The notes under the pieces: model-generated
Databases searched by the model: none
What the model saw: the letters and a program-made list of their open reading frames with translations, nothing else
Told to the model about the DNA's origin: nothing
Assembly (NCBI GenBank): GCA_904501815.1
Contig: CAJGCN010000059.1
Coordinates: 1-8,098, forward strand
DNA length: 8,098 bases
Direction: 5' to 3'
Source: an uncultured Clostridia bacterium
GTDB taxonomy: Bacteria; Bacillota; Clostridia; Christensenellales; Borkfalkiaceae
Made by a program: the position numbers and the translations under genes
Shown: piece by piece, positions 1 to 6,778 of the stretch
How the letters are laid out: the number at the start of each line of letters is the position of its first letter
How positions within the stretch are numbered: the first letter of the stretch is position 1

Positions 1-2150
1 CTCCCTTTTTAATGAAAGGAATGAAAGAAGCCGTCGAAATGATCGAAGAAGCCCGCGAACAGGGCAAAACGGTCGCCGTGTTCGGCGATTACGACGCGGA
101 CGGCGTTTGCGCTTCCGCGATTATGTACTACGCGTTAAAAGAATTCGGTGTCGACGCGCATATCTACGTTCCCGAACGCTCAGACGGCTACGGACTTTCC
201 GAAGAAGTAATCGACAGAATTTTCGAAGACTGCAATCCCGAACTGTTTATCACGGTAGACTGCGGGATTTCCTGCGCCGACGAAGCGCAATATATCTACG
301 AGCTGGGCACGGACGTGATTATCACCGATCACCACGAATTGCCCGAACGGTTGCCTGATTGCGTAATCATCAATCCTAAACTGCAAGACGATTATCCCTA
401 CGATAACCTTTGCGGAGCGGGCGTAGCGTTTAAGCTCGCTTGCGCGTTAATCGGGGAAAAAGCCTATCAATATTTAGATTTTGCCGCTCTTGCAACGGTA
501 GCAGACAGCGTTCCGTTGCTCGGGGAAAACCGTGATATCGTCACGGAAGGGTTAAAGCTTTTCAACCGCAAACCCCGTCCTTGCTTTGCAAGCTTACTCG
601 GCAAAACCTACGACGGCGTGACGGCGCAAACGCTTGCGTTCACGATCGCGCCCCGCGTCAATGCGGCGGGCAGAATGGGGGATGCGCAATCGGCGTTCCG
701 CTTATTCGTCAGCCAAGACGGAACGGAAATCTACGAGCTTGCCACTAAGCTTTGTTTATACAACACCGAACGCCAAAAATATTGCGACGAGCTGTATCAA
801 TCGGCAAAAGAAAAACTCAAACAAAAAGGCGCGTACGGCTACGTGATTATGCTTTCCGACGAAAGCTGGAACGCAGGCTTTATCGGGATTGTAGCGGCGC
901 GGATTGCCGAAGAATACAACCGTCCTACTTTACTGTTCGTGCATCACGGAGATATGCTCAAAGGTAGCGCGAGAAGTATAGAAAACGTGAATATTTTCAC
1001 CGCGCTCAAAGCTTGTAGCGAGCATATCGAAGAGTTTGGCGGACACGCGCAAGCTGCGGGGATAAACCTTCGCGCCGATAAGTTCGACGAACTTGAACGA
1101 GCTTTAAATAAAACGATTGAAGAAAATTACACGTCGGAAGACTTCGAGCAGAGAATTTTAATCAGCGAAGAAATCCGTTCGCCGTTCTCTGAAAAATTTG
1201 CGCACGAGCTGATGCAAATGGAGCCTTACGGCGTAGGACACCGCCGTCCGCTCTTTTCTATCAAAGCAGGTGCTTGTCGCGCCCGCCCCGTCAAATACGC
1301 TTCTCCGCACTTAACGGTGAAAAGCAATTTTATCGACTTGATGTATTTTTCGGGCTTAAAACATTTGAAAATTATCGAAAGCGACGTTGAAAAGGAAATT
1401 CTTTTCGAAATCAACGTTTCCACCTTTAAAGGCAGGGAATACGTCAAAGGTTTTATCCGCGATTTACTCTACGACGGCAGGACGGGCAGATTAGTCAGCG
1501 AAAGTATTTTCTCTAACGCCGTCGCGCGTTTCTACGCGCCTGCGCAGGAAATGAATATTATCGAACTTTCCACAGCGGAAATGAAAGCTTTAATAAAACA
1601 AAAACGCAAAGAATGTGCCTACGGGCTTTGCATGATTGCATCAGATAGAAGAACTTTGCGCTTTTACGAAGAACTTGACGGAATGGGCTGTGATTTATTC
1701 TACCCGTCTTCGAGAAACGTTGCGAACGAACTTATCGTTTCGCCCGCGCCCGACGCCGATTTATCGGGCTTCCGCGACGTTTTGTTTTTAGACACCCCGT
1801 CTGATTTTCATCTTCCGTCTTTGAGCGGAAAAACCGTCTACGTAAACCGTGATATTTGCGGATATAAAATGTTCGAAAGGTTGGATACGGGCAGGGAATC
1901 GTTGCTGGAAATCTTTTCTGCGCTCAGAAAGGAAGTCAACTCTCTTTCGGGAACGACGGCGGAAGAGCTTGCCTTTTCCTGCGACGGACTCGGCTTTGAT
2001 TTACGGGAGTTTATTTTCGCCGTCAACGTGTTTGAGGAGCTTGGGCTCGTAGCGTTCGACGAAGGGAAATTCACCGTCTATCGCGGTGTGAAAGCAGAGC
2101 TTACGGGCTCTACGATTTATCGCAGAATTTGCGATATACAGGAAGGATAA
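1..2150 (+). CDS. recJ: Single-stranded-DNA-specific exonuclease RecJ (5' partial)
   Basis: RecJ degrades single-stranded DNA 5' to 3' in recombinational and base-excision repair, in the cytoplasm, using divalent metals. Numbering from the ATG at 12, the DHH phosphoesterase domain shows DYDADG (26-31), DCGIS (83-87), DHHE (106-109) and ATVAD (161-165). NAAGRMGDA (217-225) follows. The DHHA1 part carries GSARSIE (318-324) and GGHAQAAG (343-350). MEPYGVGHRRPLF (about 397-409) opens the OB-like region, and a diverged C-terminal domain ends at the TAA at 2148-2150. The frame is open to the window edge, and the codons before ATG 12 read Pro-Phe-Leu, matching the conserved RecJ PFLxKxM segment. The true start therefore lies upstream, probably some tens of codons away. 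The visible 712 residues plus that missing part fit the usual Firmicutes length of nearly 800. rel follows after 11 nt, which suggests cotranscription. Identity is secure; only the start is unknown. Confidence 0.96.
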   Translation, partial: PFLMKGMKEAVEMIEEAREQGKTVAVFGDYDADGVCASAIMYYALKEFGVDAHIYVPERSDGYGLSEEVIDRIFEDCNPELFITVDCGISCADEAQYIYELGTDVIITDHHELPERLPDCVIINPKLQDDYPYDNLCGAGVAFKLACALIGEKAYQYLDFAALATVADSVPLLGENRDIVTEGLKLFNRKPRPCFASLLGKTYDGVTAQTLAFTIAPRVNAAGRMGDAQSAFRLFVSQDGTEIYELATKLCLYNTERQKYCDELYQSAKEKLKQKGAYGYVIMLSDESWNAGFIGIVAARIAEEYNRPTLLFVHHGDMLKGSARSIENVNIFTALKACSEHIEEFGGHAQAAGINLRADKFDELERALNKTIEENYTSEDFEQRILISEEIRSPFSEKFAHELMQMEPYGVGHRRPLFSIKAGACRARPVKYASPHLTVKSNFIDLMYFSGLKHLKIIESDVEKEILFEINVSTFKGREYVKGFIRDLLYDGRTGRLVSESIFSNAVARFYAPAQEMNIIELSTAEMKALIKQKRKECAYGLCMIASDRRTLRFYEELDGMGCDLFYPSSRNVANELIVSPAPDADLSGFRDVLFLDTPSDFHLPSLSGKTVYVNRDICGYKMFERLDTGRESLLEIFSALRKEVNSLSGTTAEELAFSCDGLGFDLREFIFAVNVFEELGLVAFDEGKFTVYRGVKAELTGSTIYRRICDIQEG

Positions 2151-2161
2151 AGGAGTAGTAA

Positions 2162-3001
2162 ATGGGAACGACTCTTGACAAAATTCAACAAGTCTATGCA
2201 GGCGAAGACAGAGAAAAAATACTCAAAGCTTATGCGTTTGCAGAAAAAGCGCACGAGAACCAAAAGCGCGCTTCTGGCGAGCCGTATTTTATTCATCCGT
2301 GTGCCGTTGCAGAAGTCCTTATTGATTTAGGGCTTGATCCGGCAACCGTTTCCGCCGCTCTTTTGCACGACGTCATTGAAGATACGCAAGCAACGGAAGA
2401 AGATATCCGCCGTGAATTTGGGGAAGAAGTGTTAGCGCTCGTCGGTGGCGTGACGAAGCTTGAAAAAATCGTTTTCAAATCCAAAGAAGCGGAAGACGCG
2501 GAAAATTTCCGTAAAATGTTCGTTGCAATGGCAAAGGATATCCGCGTGATTATCATCAAGCTTGCCGACCGGTTGCACAATATGCGTTCGCTCGACTTTT
2601 TATCCCACGAACGCCAACAGCGCTTATCGCACGAAACGCTGGATATTTTCGCCCCCCTTGCCGGCCGATTAGGTATTTCGCAAATCAAATGCGAACTTGA
2701 AGACCTTTGCTTGAAATACGTCGACCCCGAAGCTTACGAATTTTTATCCGTAAACATTCGCGAACGCCTTTCTGAGCGCAAGGAATTCGTGCAAAAAATC
2801 GTTTTGGAAATTAAAGAACTGATGGAGCGGGACGGCGTGAAAGGGGAAGTATTCGGCAGACCCAAGCACTTCTTCTCTATCTATAAAAAAATGAAAAACA
2901 AGGATAAATCCCTTGACCAAATCTACGACTTAACGGCGGTGCGCGTAATCGTAGACGATATGAAAGAATGTTATACCGTCTTAGGCAGAATTCACGAATA
3001 G
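2162..3001 (+). CDS. relA: Rel N-terminal part: HD hydrolase plus start of synthetase domain
   Basis: This is what would be translated if the TAG terminates: 279 residues. The HD hydrolase looks intact, with R36, H45, H69-D70, E73-D74 (LLHDVIED) and D136 in LADRLHN. These match the metal and substrate residues of Rel hydrolases. The synthetase domain begins normally with RPKHFFSIYKKM (233-244) and IYDLTAVR (254-261, D256 being the expected Mg-binding Asp), then stops at residue 279. It lacks the KDYIATPK, YQSLHT and EIQIRT segments needed for pyrophosphate transfer to GTP/GDP. A terminated product would therefore at best be a (p)ppGpp hydrolase with no synthetase activity and no ribosome-sensing C-terminus. 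It has a good SD (AGGAG, 2151-2155) and lies 11 nt after recJ. Whether this truncated form exists depends on whether the amber codon is real and unsuppressed. Confidence 0.85.
   Translation: MGTTLDKIQQVYAGEDREKILKAYAFAEKAHENQKRASGEPYFIHPCAVAEVLIDLGLDPATVSAALLHDVIEDTQATEEDIRREFGEEVLALVGGVTKLEKIVFKSKEAEDAENFRKMFVAMAKDIRVIIIKLADRLHNMRSLDFLSHERQQRLSHETLDIFAPLAGRLGISQIKCELEDLCLKYVDPEAYEFLSVNIRERLSERKEFVQKIVLEIKELMERDGVKGEVFGRPKHFFSIYKKMKNKDKSLDQIYDLTAVRVIVDDMKECYTVLGRIHE
2999..3001 (+). other. In-frame amber codon inside rel
   Basis: TAG at codon 280 sits between GAA (Glu) and TGG (Trp), in the stretch that Rel/RelA/SpoT proteins carry as IH-x-x-W/Y-K-P. From memory of the family, the site holds Leu, Cys, Met or His in homologues and is not a conserved catalytic residue. 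One substitution from TTG, CAG, TAC, TAT, TGG, AAG, GAG or TCG would create it. The following base is T. The five complete genes here all end in TAA, so TAG is not seen as a genuine gene end in this window. Confidence 0.9.
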
Positions 3002-4303
3002 TGGAAACCCATACCGGGCAGAATTAAAGACTATATCGCCACGCCCAAGCCCAACAAATACCAATCCCTGCACACGACGGTTATGACCGAATTCGGTCAG
3101 CCCTTTGAAATTCAAATCCGTACCGAAGAAATGCACCGCGTTGCAGAATTCGGTATCGCGGCGCACTGGAAATATAAAGAAGGCAAAACGGAAGAAGCGA
3201 ACACCAACTTTGAAAACCGCCTTGCTTGGCTTAGGGAAGTTATGGAATGGCAAGGCACGGTGAAAGACTCCACCGAGTTTATCGACGCGTTAAAAACGGA
3301 GCTGTACAGCCACGAGCTTTTGGTGTTCACGCCACGCGGTAAGGTGATTTCTCTGCCCCCCGAAGCTACGCCTATCGACTTTGCCTACGCTATCCACTCG
3401 GAAGTGGGCAACCGTTGCACGGGCGCGCGGGTAAATTCGAAAATGGTTCCGCTCACCGCCACTTTGCAAACGGGGGACGTGGTAGAAATTATCACTTCGC
3501 CCAACTCCAAAGGCCCGTCGAGAGACTGGCTGAAATTCATCAAATCTTCGAGCGCAAAAGCCAAGATTAAACAGTTCTATAAAAACGAACTCAAAGACGA
3601 AAATATCCGTATCGGACAGCTCAAATTAGACGACGAAGCGAAGAAAAAAGGGTATACCATGTCCACCCTTTTAACGGACGAGAGCTTCAAACGCCTTGCC
3701 GAACGCTTCTCGTTCGGCGCGGTTGAAGAAATGTACGCCGCCGTCGGCTACGGATCGATTTCCGTTGGACAAATTCTTTTCAAACTCATTGACTATTATA
3801 AAAAAGAAATGCCCAAAGCCGTTGAAGTACGGGTCGGCGCGGGCAGAAACACGGGCGGCGTGTTAATCAACGGACAAGCGGGTTTACTCGTCCGCTTTGC
3901 GGGCTGTTGCTCTCCCGTTCCGGGCGACGAAATCGTAGGCTTTACCACGCGCGGTCGGGGGGTAGTCGTTCACCGTGCGGACTGTAAAAACGTAAAAAGC
4001 GTAGATAAAGAACGCATTTTGCCCGCTTCTTGGCAAATAGAAGCAGGGGCGCGCCAACGCTTCAACGCAAACATTTCCATTCGCGCCACCGATCAAGGCG
4101 CGGCGCTTTCCGTGCTTTCTTCGGTTGTGTCTGAGCTTAAACTTTCTATTACGGCGGTCAGCGGTCGAATTGACAAAAACCAAGACGCTGTTTTAGAAGC
4201 TTCGATTGCCTTAACCGACGTTTCCGAAGTAGATATGCTCGTGAAAAAACTCAAAATCGATAAGCGCATCTACGACGTGCACCGTATCACCGCGCTTTCT
4301 TAA
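3002..4303 (+). CDS. relA: Rel C-terminal part: rest of synthetase, TGS, helical, zinc-finger-like and ACT domains
   Basis: The same frame continues after the TAG for 433 codons. Counting the amber as residue 280, it holds WKPIPGR (281-287), KDYIATPKPN (289-298), YQSLHT (300-305) and FEIQIRT (315-321, with the catalytic Glu). IAAHWKYKEG, TGS beginning at FTPRGK (about 389), the paired-Cys segment GCCSPVPGD and a C-terminal ACT domain follow, to the TAA at 4301-4303. The first ATG is at 3083 (residue 308), inside the synthetase fold, and no SD precedes it. Starting there would also drop the YQSLHT segment. Independent translation thus looks unlikely; the fragment is better read as the rest of the same protein or as a relic. 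Coding integrity over 1.3 kb, with no second lesion, argues that any inactivation is very recent or not real. TGS and ACT normally sense uncharged tRNA on the ribosome. Confidence 0.8.
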   Translation, partial: WKPIPGRIKDYIATPKPNKYQSLHTTVMTEFGQPFEIQIRTEEMHRVAEFGIAAHWKYKEGKTEEANTNFENRLAWLREVMEWQGTVKDSTEFIDALKTELYSHELLVFTPRGKVISLPPEATPIDFAYAIHSEVGNRCTGARVNSKMVPLTATLQTGDVVEIITSPNSKGPSRDWLKFIKSSSAKAKIKQFYKNELKDENIRIGQLKLDDEAKKKGYTMSTLLTDESFKRLAERFSFGAVEEMYAAVGYGSISVGQILFKLIDYYKKEMPKAVEVRVGAGRNTGGVLINGQAGLLVRFAGCCSPVPGDEIVGFTTRGRGVVVHRADCKNVKSVDKERILPASWQIEAGARQRFNANISIRATDQGAALSVLSSVVSELKLSITAVSGRIDKNQDAVLEASIALTDVSEVDMLVKKLKIDKRIYDVHRITALS

Positions 4304-4313
4304 CGGAGCAAGT

Positions 4314-4940
4314 ATGCAAATTCAAAAAGTCTTCCCGCGCGGGTTTGGCGCAAACAGCTATATTTTAACGAAAGACGGCAAAACCGCGCTCGTAATCGAC
4401 CCGTCTGGCAGTCAGGTAAAATCCGCGCTTATAGAGCGTGAACTCACACCTGCCTACGTGCTTTTAACGCATTGCCACTTCGACCACACGGTCGGCGTGC
4501 CCGCCGTGCAAGATATGGGCGCAAAGGTTTGTTTAAGCAAACAAGAAGCTTCGCTCGTTGGCACGCCCGCCGTTCTCAGTTCCCTTTTTCGCGCGCCCGA
4601 TCCCGAATATACGGTGGACGAAAAGTTCGTAAACGGCGAAGAACGGGAGCTTTGCGGATTTAAGGTGCAAATCTTTTTAACGGCAGGGCACACGAAAGGT
4701 AGCGCGTGCTATCTCATCACCGACCCCGACTCAGGGGAACGGGCGTTGTTTACGGGCGACACGCTCTTTGAAAACAGTATCGGCAGAACGGATTTTCCGA
4801 GCGGGGATATCGGGGAACTTCGTGAAAGCCTTCGCTTTTTGACTACTCTTGACGAAAGCTTACCCGTTTACGCGGGGCATGGCGACGACACTACGATAGA
4901 AAAAGAAAAACGCTATAATCCTTTTTTACAGGATTTATAA
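4314..4940 (+). CDS. MBL-fold metallo-hydrolase (glyoxalase II-like)
   Basis: A 208-residue cytoplasmic metallo-beta-lactamase-fold hydrolase of the small glyoxalase II / YcbL-like group. The dinuclear metal site is complete: THCHFDH (52-58, with H53, H55, D57, H58), H126 in AGHTKGS, D149 in TGDTLF, and H189 in AGHGDDTT. The IGRTDFPSGD segment (156-165) is typical of this group. Such proteins hydrolyse thioesters such as S-lactoylglutathione analogues, but the true substrate here cannot be read from the sequence. There is no signal peptide. The start at 4314 is set by GGAG at 4305-4308 with 5-nt spacing, 10 nt after the rel stop. hemZ follows 8 nt later. MBL genes commonly sit between rel and hemZ in Firmicutes, which supports an operon but does not define the reaction. 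The family assignment is firm, the specific function unknown. Confidence 0.92.
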   Translation: MQIQKVFPRGFGANSYILTKDGKTALVIDPSGSQVKSALIERELTPAYVLLTHCHFDHTVGVPAVQDMGAKVCLSKQEASLVGTPAVLSSLFRAPDPEYTVDEKFVNGEERELCGFKVQIFLTAGHTKGSACYLITDPDSGERALFTGDTLFENSIGRTDFPSGDIGELRESLRFLTTLDESLPVYAGHGDDTTIEKEKRYNPFLQDL

Positions 4941-4948
4941 GGAAAACT

Positions 4949-6316
4949 ATGTTCACGACGGATTGTCCCTTTTTAGAAAACGAACTTTTAGACGTGGCGC
5001 GGCTGTTCAAGTCGCGTCCGCAGTCCGTTGAACACGCTTTCCGCTACGAAAACGGCGTATTTGAAAACGACTTTATTATCGACGGCGAACCCTTTTCTTT
5101 TTCTAATCAAGCGTTCGTCCAAGACGAGCTTCATTTCAAACGCTTGGAGCGTAGATTTGCAAAGCTCGCGCTCTATCAAATTTTAAGCAAAAAATACGGA
5201 GAAAGCACCCCTTGGGGCGCGCTGACGGGAATTCGGCCGACCAAACTCGCCTATATGGAACAGGAAGAAGGCAGGGATTTTCACGCCTTGTTCGAGCAAA
5301 TGCAGGTGCGTGCAGACAACGTTGCGCTCGTGGAAAAAATTTTACGAACGCAAGCGGGAATTTACGAAAAAAAGGACGAGAACACGGCGTATTTCGTTTC
5401 CTTGCCCTTTTGCCCGACCAAGTGCGCTTATTGCTCGTTTATCACCGCGCCCATTGACAAAACCCGCCACTTTCTTCCCGACTATTTAACCTGCTTAGAA
5501 AAGGAAATTTCCGCAAGTAAAGATCAAATCAAAAGGATCAGAAGCACGTATATCGGTGGGGGTACGCCGTTTGCGCTCGATACACCCGAACTTGAACGGG
5601 TTTTAAAAGCGCTTATCCCGTTAAACCCCGCCGAAAAGGAATATACCGTCGAAGCAGGCAGACCGGACGTGTTTTCCGAAGAGAAACTTCAGCTTCTCAA
5701 AACGTACGGCGTAAATCGCATTTGTATCAATCCCCAAACCTTTTCCGACGAAACGCTCCGCGCAATCGGCAGAAAACACACGGTTAAAGACTTTTATCAC
5801 GCCTACGAAATGAGCGAGAAATACGGCTTTTCGGTGAATATCGATTTAATTGCAGGCTTAGAAGGGGAAACTGTCGAAAGTTTCCAAAAAGGAATAGAGC
5901 AAGCTTGCGCGCTCGGCGCAGACAATATCACGGTGCATTGTCTTTGCTTAAAATCGGGCGCAAAGCTCAAAGAAGAAACTTGCTTTTTGGAAAACGGCTT
6001 AGTTTCGGATATGGTCGCCTGTTCGCGCGAGCTTTTATCTATCGCAGGCTATCTTCCTTATTATATGTACCGTCAAAAATACCAAGTCGGCAACAACGAA
6101 AACGTCGGCTGGACGAAAAAAGGCAAAGCTTGCGTGTATAATATCGACGTGATGGAAGAAACGGCTTCTAACTTTGCGGTTGGGTCGAACGCGGTTTCTA
6201 AGCGGGTGTATAATTCGCTTAATCGCATAGAAAGATTTGCTTCCCCGAAAGATTTAAAGACGTATATCGAAAAAATCGACGAAATAATTGAAAAGAAACG
6301 GAAATTTTTTGAATAA
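4949..6316 (+). CDS. hemZ: HemZ-type coproporphyrinogen dehydrogenase-like radical SAM protein
   Basis: A 455-residue radical SAM protein of the HemN/HemW superfamily, HemZ branch. The 4Fe-4S motif is CPTKCAYC (155-162, CxxxCxxC with C155, C159, C162). YIGGGTP (201-207) is the SAM-binding glycine motif, and VEAGRPD follows near residue 230. The N-terminal extension has the HemZ-type WGALTGIRPTKL (89-100), which HemN and HemW lack. The C-terminal part reads YYMYRQKYQVGNNENVGW, as in HemZ. The residue after GGGTP is Phe, where I expect Thr or Ser in relatives. HemZ was proposed to convert coproporphyrinogen III to protoporphyrinogen IX anaerobically, but its role is uncertain in Gram-positives, and a heme-handling role is possible. 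The start at 4949 has AAGGA at 4939-4943, overlapping the stop of the preceding gene, with 5-nt spacing. No other heme gene is in the window. No strong terminator follows. Confidence 0.93.
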   Translation: MFTTDCPFLENELLDVARLFKSRPQSVEHAFRYENGVFENDFIIDGEPFSFSNQAFVQDELHFKRLERRFAKLALYQILSKKYGESTPWGALTGIRPTKLAYMEQEEGRDFHALFEQMQVRADNVALVEKILRTQAGIYEKKDENTAYFVSLPFCPTKCAYCSFITAPIDKTRHFLPDYLTCLEKEISASKDQIKRIRSTYIGGGTPFALDTPELERVLKALIPLNPAEKEYTVEAGRPDVFSEEKLQLLKTYGVNRICINPQTFSDETLRAIGRKHTVKDFYHAYEMSEKYGFSVNIDLIAGLEGETVESFQKGIEQACALGADNITVHCLCLKSGAKLKEETCFLENGLVSDMVACSRELLSIAGYLPYYMYRQKYQVGNNENVGWTKKGKACVYNIDVMEETASNFAVGSNAVSKRVYNSLNRIERFASPKDLKTYIEKIDEIIEKKRKFFE

Positions 6317-6331
6317 ACGGCTTAATTTTTC

Positions 6332-6360
6332 TTTACAATCGAAGCGTAATATGATAGAAT
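6332..6360 (+). promoter_or_regulatory. Sigma-A-type promoter for rpsO, extended -10
   Basis: TTTACA (-35, 6332-6337) is separated by exactly 17 nt from TAGAAT (-10, 6355-6360), and TGA just before the -10 gives an extended -10 (TGN). The 25 bases upstream are very A/T rich, like an UP element. The predicted transcript start is near 6367, giving a leader of about 77 nt before rpsO. It lies directly downstream of hemZ, so rpsO need not depend on the upstream operon. Two good hexamers at ideal spacing make this the clearest promoter in the window. Confidence 0.8.
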
Positions 6361-6370
6361 AGTAATAACG

Positions 6371-6436
6371 GCTGTAAGGCACGTCGATTCTCCACGCGCG
6401 ACTTTGCAGTACGGGATAAAAATTCCATAGGAGGAT
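6371..6436 (+). promoter_or_regulatory. Structured rpsO leader, putative S15-responsive pseudoknot overlapping the SD
   Basis: Bases 6372-6379 (CTGTAAGG) pair with 6402-6409 (CTTTGCAG) over 8 bp including G-U pairs. CGT 6382-6384 can pair with ACG 6394-6396 inside it. The remaining apical loop holds ATTCTCC (6387-6393), which is complementary to GGAGGAT (6430-6436), the rpsO SD, over 7 bp with one U-G. A small hairpin (6413-6417 with 6422-6426, AAAA loop) lies between. G6378-U6403 beside G6379-C6402 resembles the G-U/G-C element that S15 reads in 16S rRNA. S15 is known to autoregulate through leader RNA in several bacteria, in E. coli via a pseudoknot. The pairing is seen; the control by S15 is inferred. 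Confidence 0.5.
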
Positions 6437-6443
6437 AAAAGAA

Positions 6444-6698
6444 ATGGAAAAGAACGAAATTATCGCAAAATTTGCAACCCACGAAGGCGACACGGGCTCT
6501 CCCGAAGTGCAAATCGCACTCTTGACGGCTAGAATCAATCACCTTAACGAACACTTGAAAGAACACAAGCAGGACAACCACTCCCGTCGCGGTCTTTTGA
6601 AGATGGTCGGTAAGCGTCGTGGTCTTTTGGACTATCTCAAAGAAAAAGACATTATGAGATACAGAGCGATTATCGAAGCTTTAGGACTTCGTAAGTAA
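6444..6698 (+). CDS. rpsO: 30S ribosomal protein S15
   Basis: S15 binds the central domain of 16S rRNA early in 30S assembly and forms an intersubunit bridge. The 84-residue protein has the family core HEGDTGSPEVQIALLT (13-28), then LNEHLKEHKQDNHSRRGLLKM (about 34-54) and VGKRRGLLDYL (55-65), ending in LGLRK. It is about 5 residues shorter at the N-terminus than the 89-residue B. subtilis protein. The start is fixed by a strong SD AGGAGG at 6429-6434 with 9-nt spacing, and no upstream in-frame start fits that SD. It has its own promoter, a structured leader, and an intrinsic terminator directly after it. pnp lies downstream, the usual rpsO-pnp order. The short N-terminus lies outside the rRNA-binding core, so it should be functional. 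Confidence 0.97.
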   Translation: MEKNEIIAKFATHEGDTGSPEVQIALLTARINHLNEHLKEHKQDNHSRRGLLKMVGKRRGLLDYLKEKDIMRYRAIIEALGLRK

Positions 6699-6709
6699 AG
6701 CAAGCATAA

Positions 6710-6740
6710 AAGGGCGGGTGGTTTCTACTCGCTCTTTTTT
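6710..6740 (+). terminator. Intrinsic terminator after rpsO
   Basis: A 12-bp stem, 6710-6721 (AAGGGCGGGTGG) with 6725-6736 (CTACTCGCTCTT), closes a TTT loop and runs into a T tract at 6735-6740. Four pairs are G-U, so the DNA repeat is imperfect but the RNA helix is continuous. Two further A-U pairs can extend the base. It begins 11 nt after the rpsO stop. Because it lies before pnp, it probably attenuates rather than abolishes read-through into pnp, unless pnp has a promoter I cannot see. Confidence 0.82.
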
Positions 6741-6778
6741 GTGTCGGACAAGCTTTTTTAAGGGCGTGGCATAGCCTA

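Larger units (their letters stand above)
2162..4303 (+). pseudogene. relA: Bifunctional (p)ppGpp synthetase/hydrolase Rel, interrupted by one in-frame TAG
   Basis: Rel makes and degrades the stringent-response alarmone (p)ppGpp. The locus spans 714 sense-or-amber codons, near the usual 730-740 residues of Firmicutes Rel. Domain order is complete: HD hydrolase (about 20-170), synthetase (about 220-340), TGS (about 387-447), helical region, a zinc-finger-like segment with GCCSPVPGD (about 581-589), and C-terminal ACT (about 636-711). Codon 280 is TAG. Reading through it in the same frame gives RIHE-stop-WKPIPGR, continuous with the family motif, so no frameshift or deletion is involved. The start at 2162 has AGGAG at 2151-2155 with 6-nt spacing. 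Gaps of 11 and 10 nt separate it from recJ and the MBL gene. It may be a true nonsense allele, a one-base sequence or assembly error (for example TTG read as TAG), or a codon read through in vivo. I cannot distinguish these here. Confidence 0.85.

Noticed and set aside
12..14. ATG at 12 as the true recJ start
   Set aside because: The frame is open to the window edge and the preceding codons encode Pro-Phe-Leu, part of a conserved RecJ segment. No SD precedes it (the bases are pyrimidine-rich).
2293..2688. 131-codon open frame on the minus strand inside rel
   Set aside because: It is antisense to the conserved HD hydrolase domain, has a low-complexity Ser/Arg-rich translation and no recognisable motif.
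2999..3001. Pyrrolysine or selenocysteine insertion at the rel stop
   Set aside because: TAG does not specify selenocysteine. There is no pyl gene in the window, and Rel is not a known pyrrolysine protein. It cannot be excluded for the genome but has no positive support here.
2990..3090. A frameshift or deletion as the cause of the rel interruption
   Set aside because: Frames before and after the TAG are identical (2162 and 3083 differ by a multiple of 3), and the reading through the TAG aligns residue for residue with the family.
6317..6331. Terminator after hemZ
   Set aside because: There are T runs at 6305-6310 and 6326-6330 but no stable hairpin before them. They are better explained as the A/T-rich region upstream of the rpsO promoter.
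6739..6759. Second small terminator (TTGT with ACAA, then T6)
   Set aside because: The stem is only 4-5 bp with a weak loop, too unstable to claim as a separate terminator.
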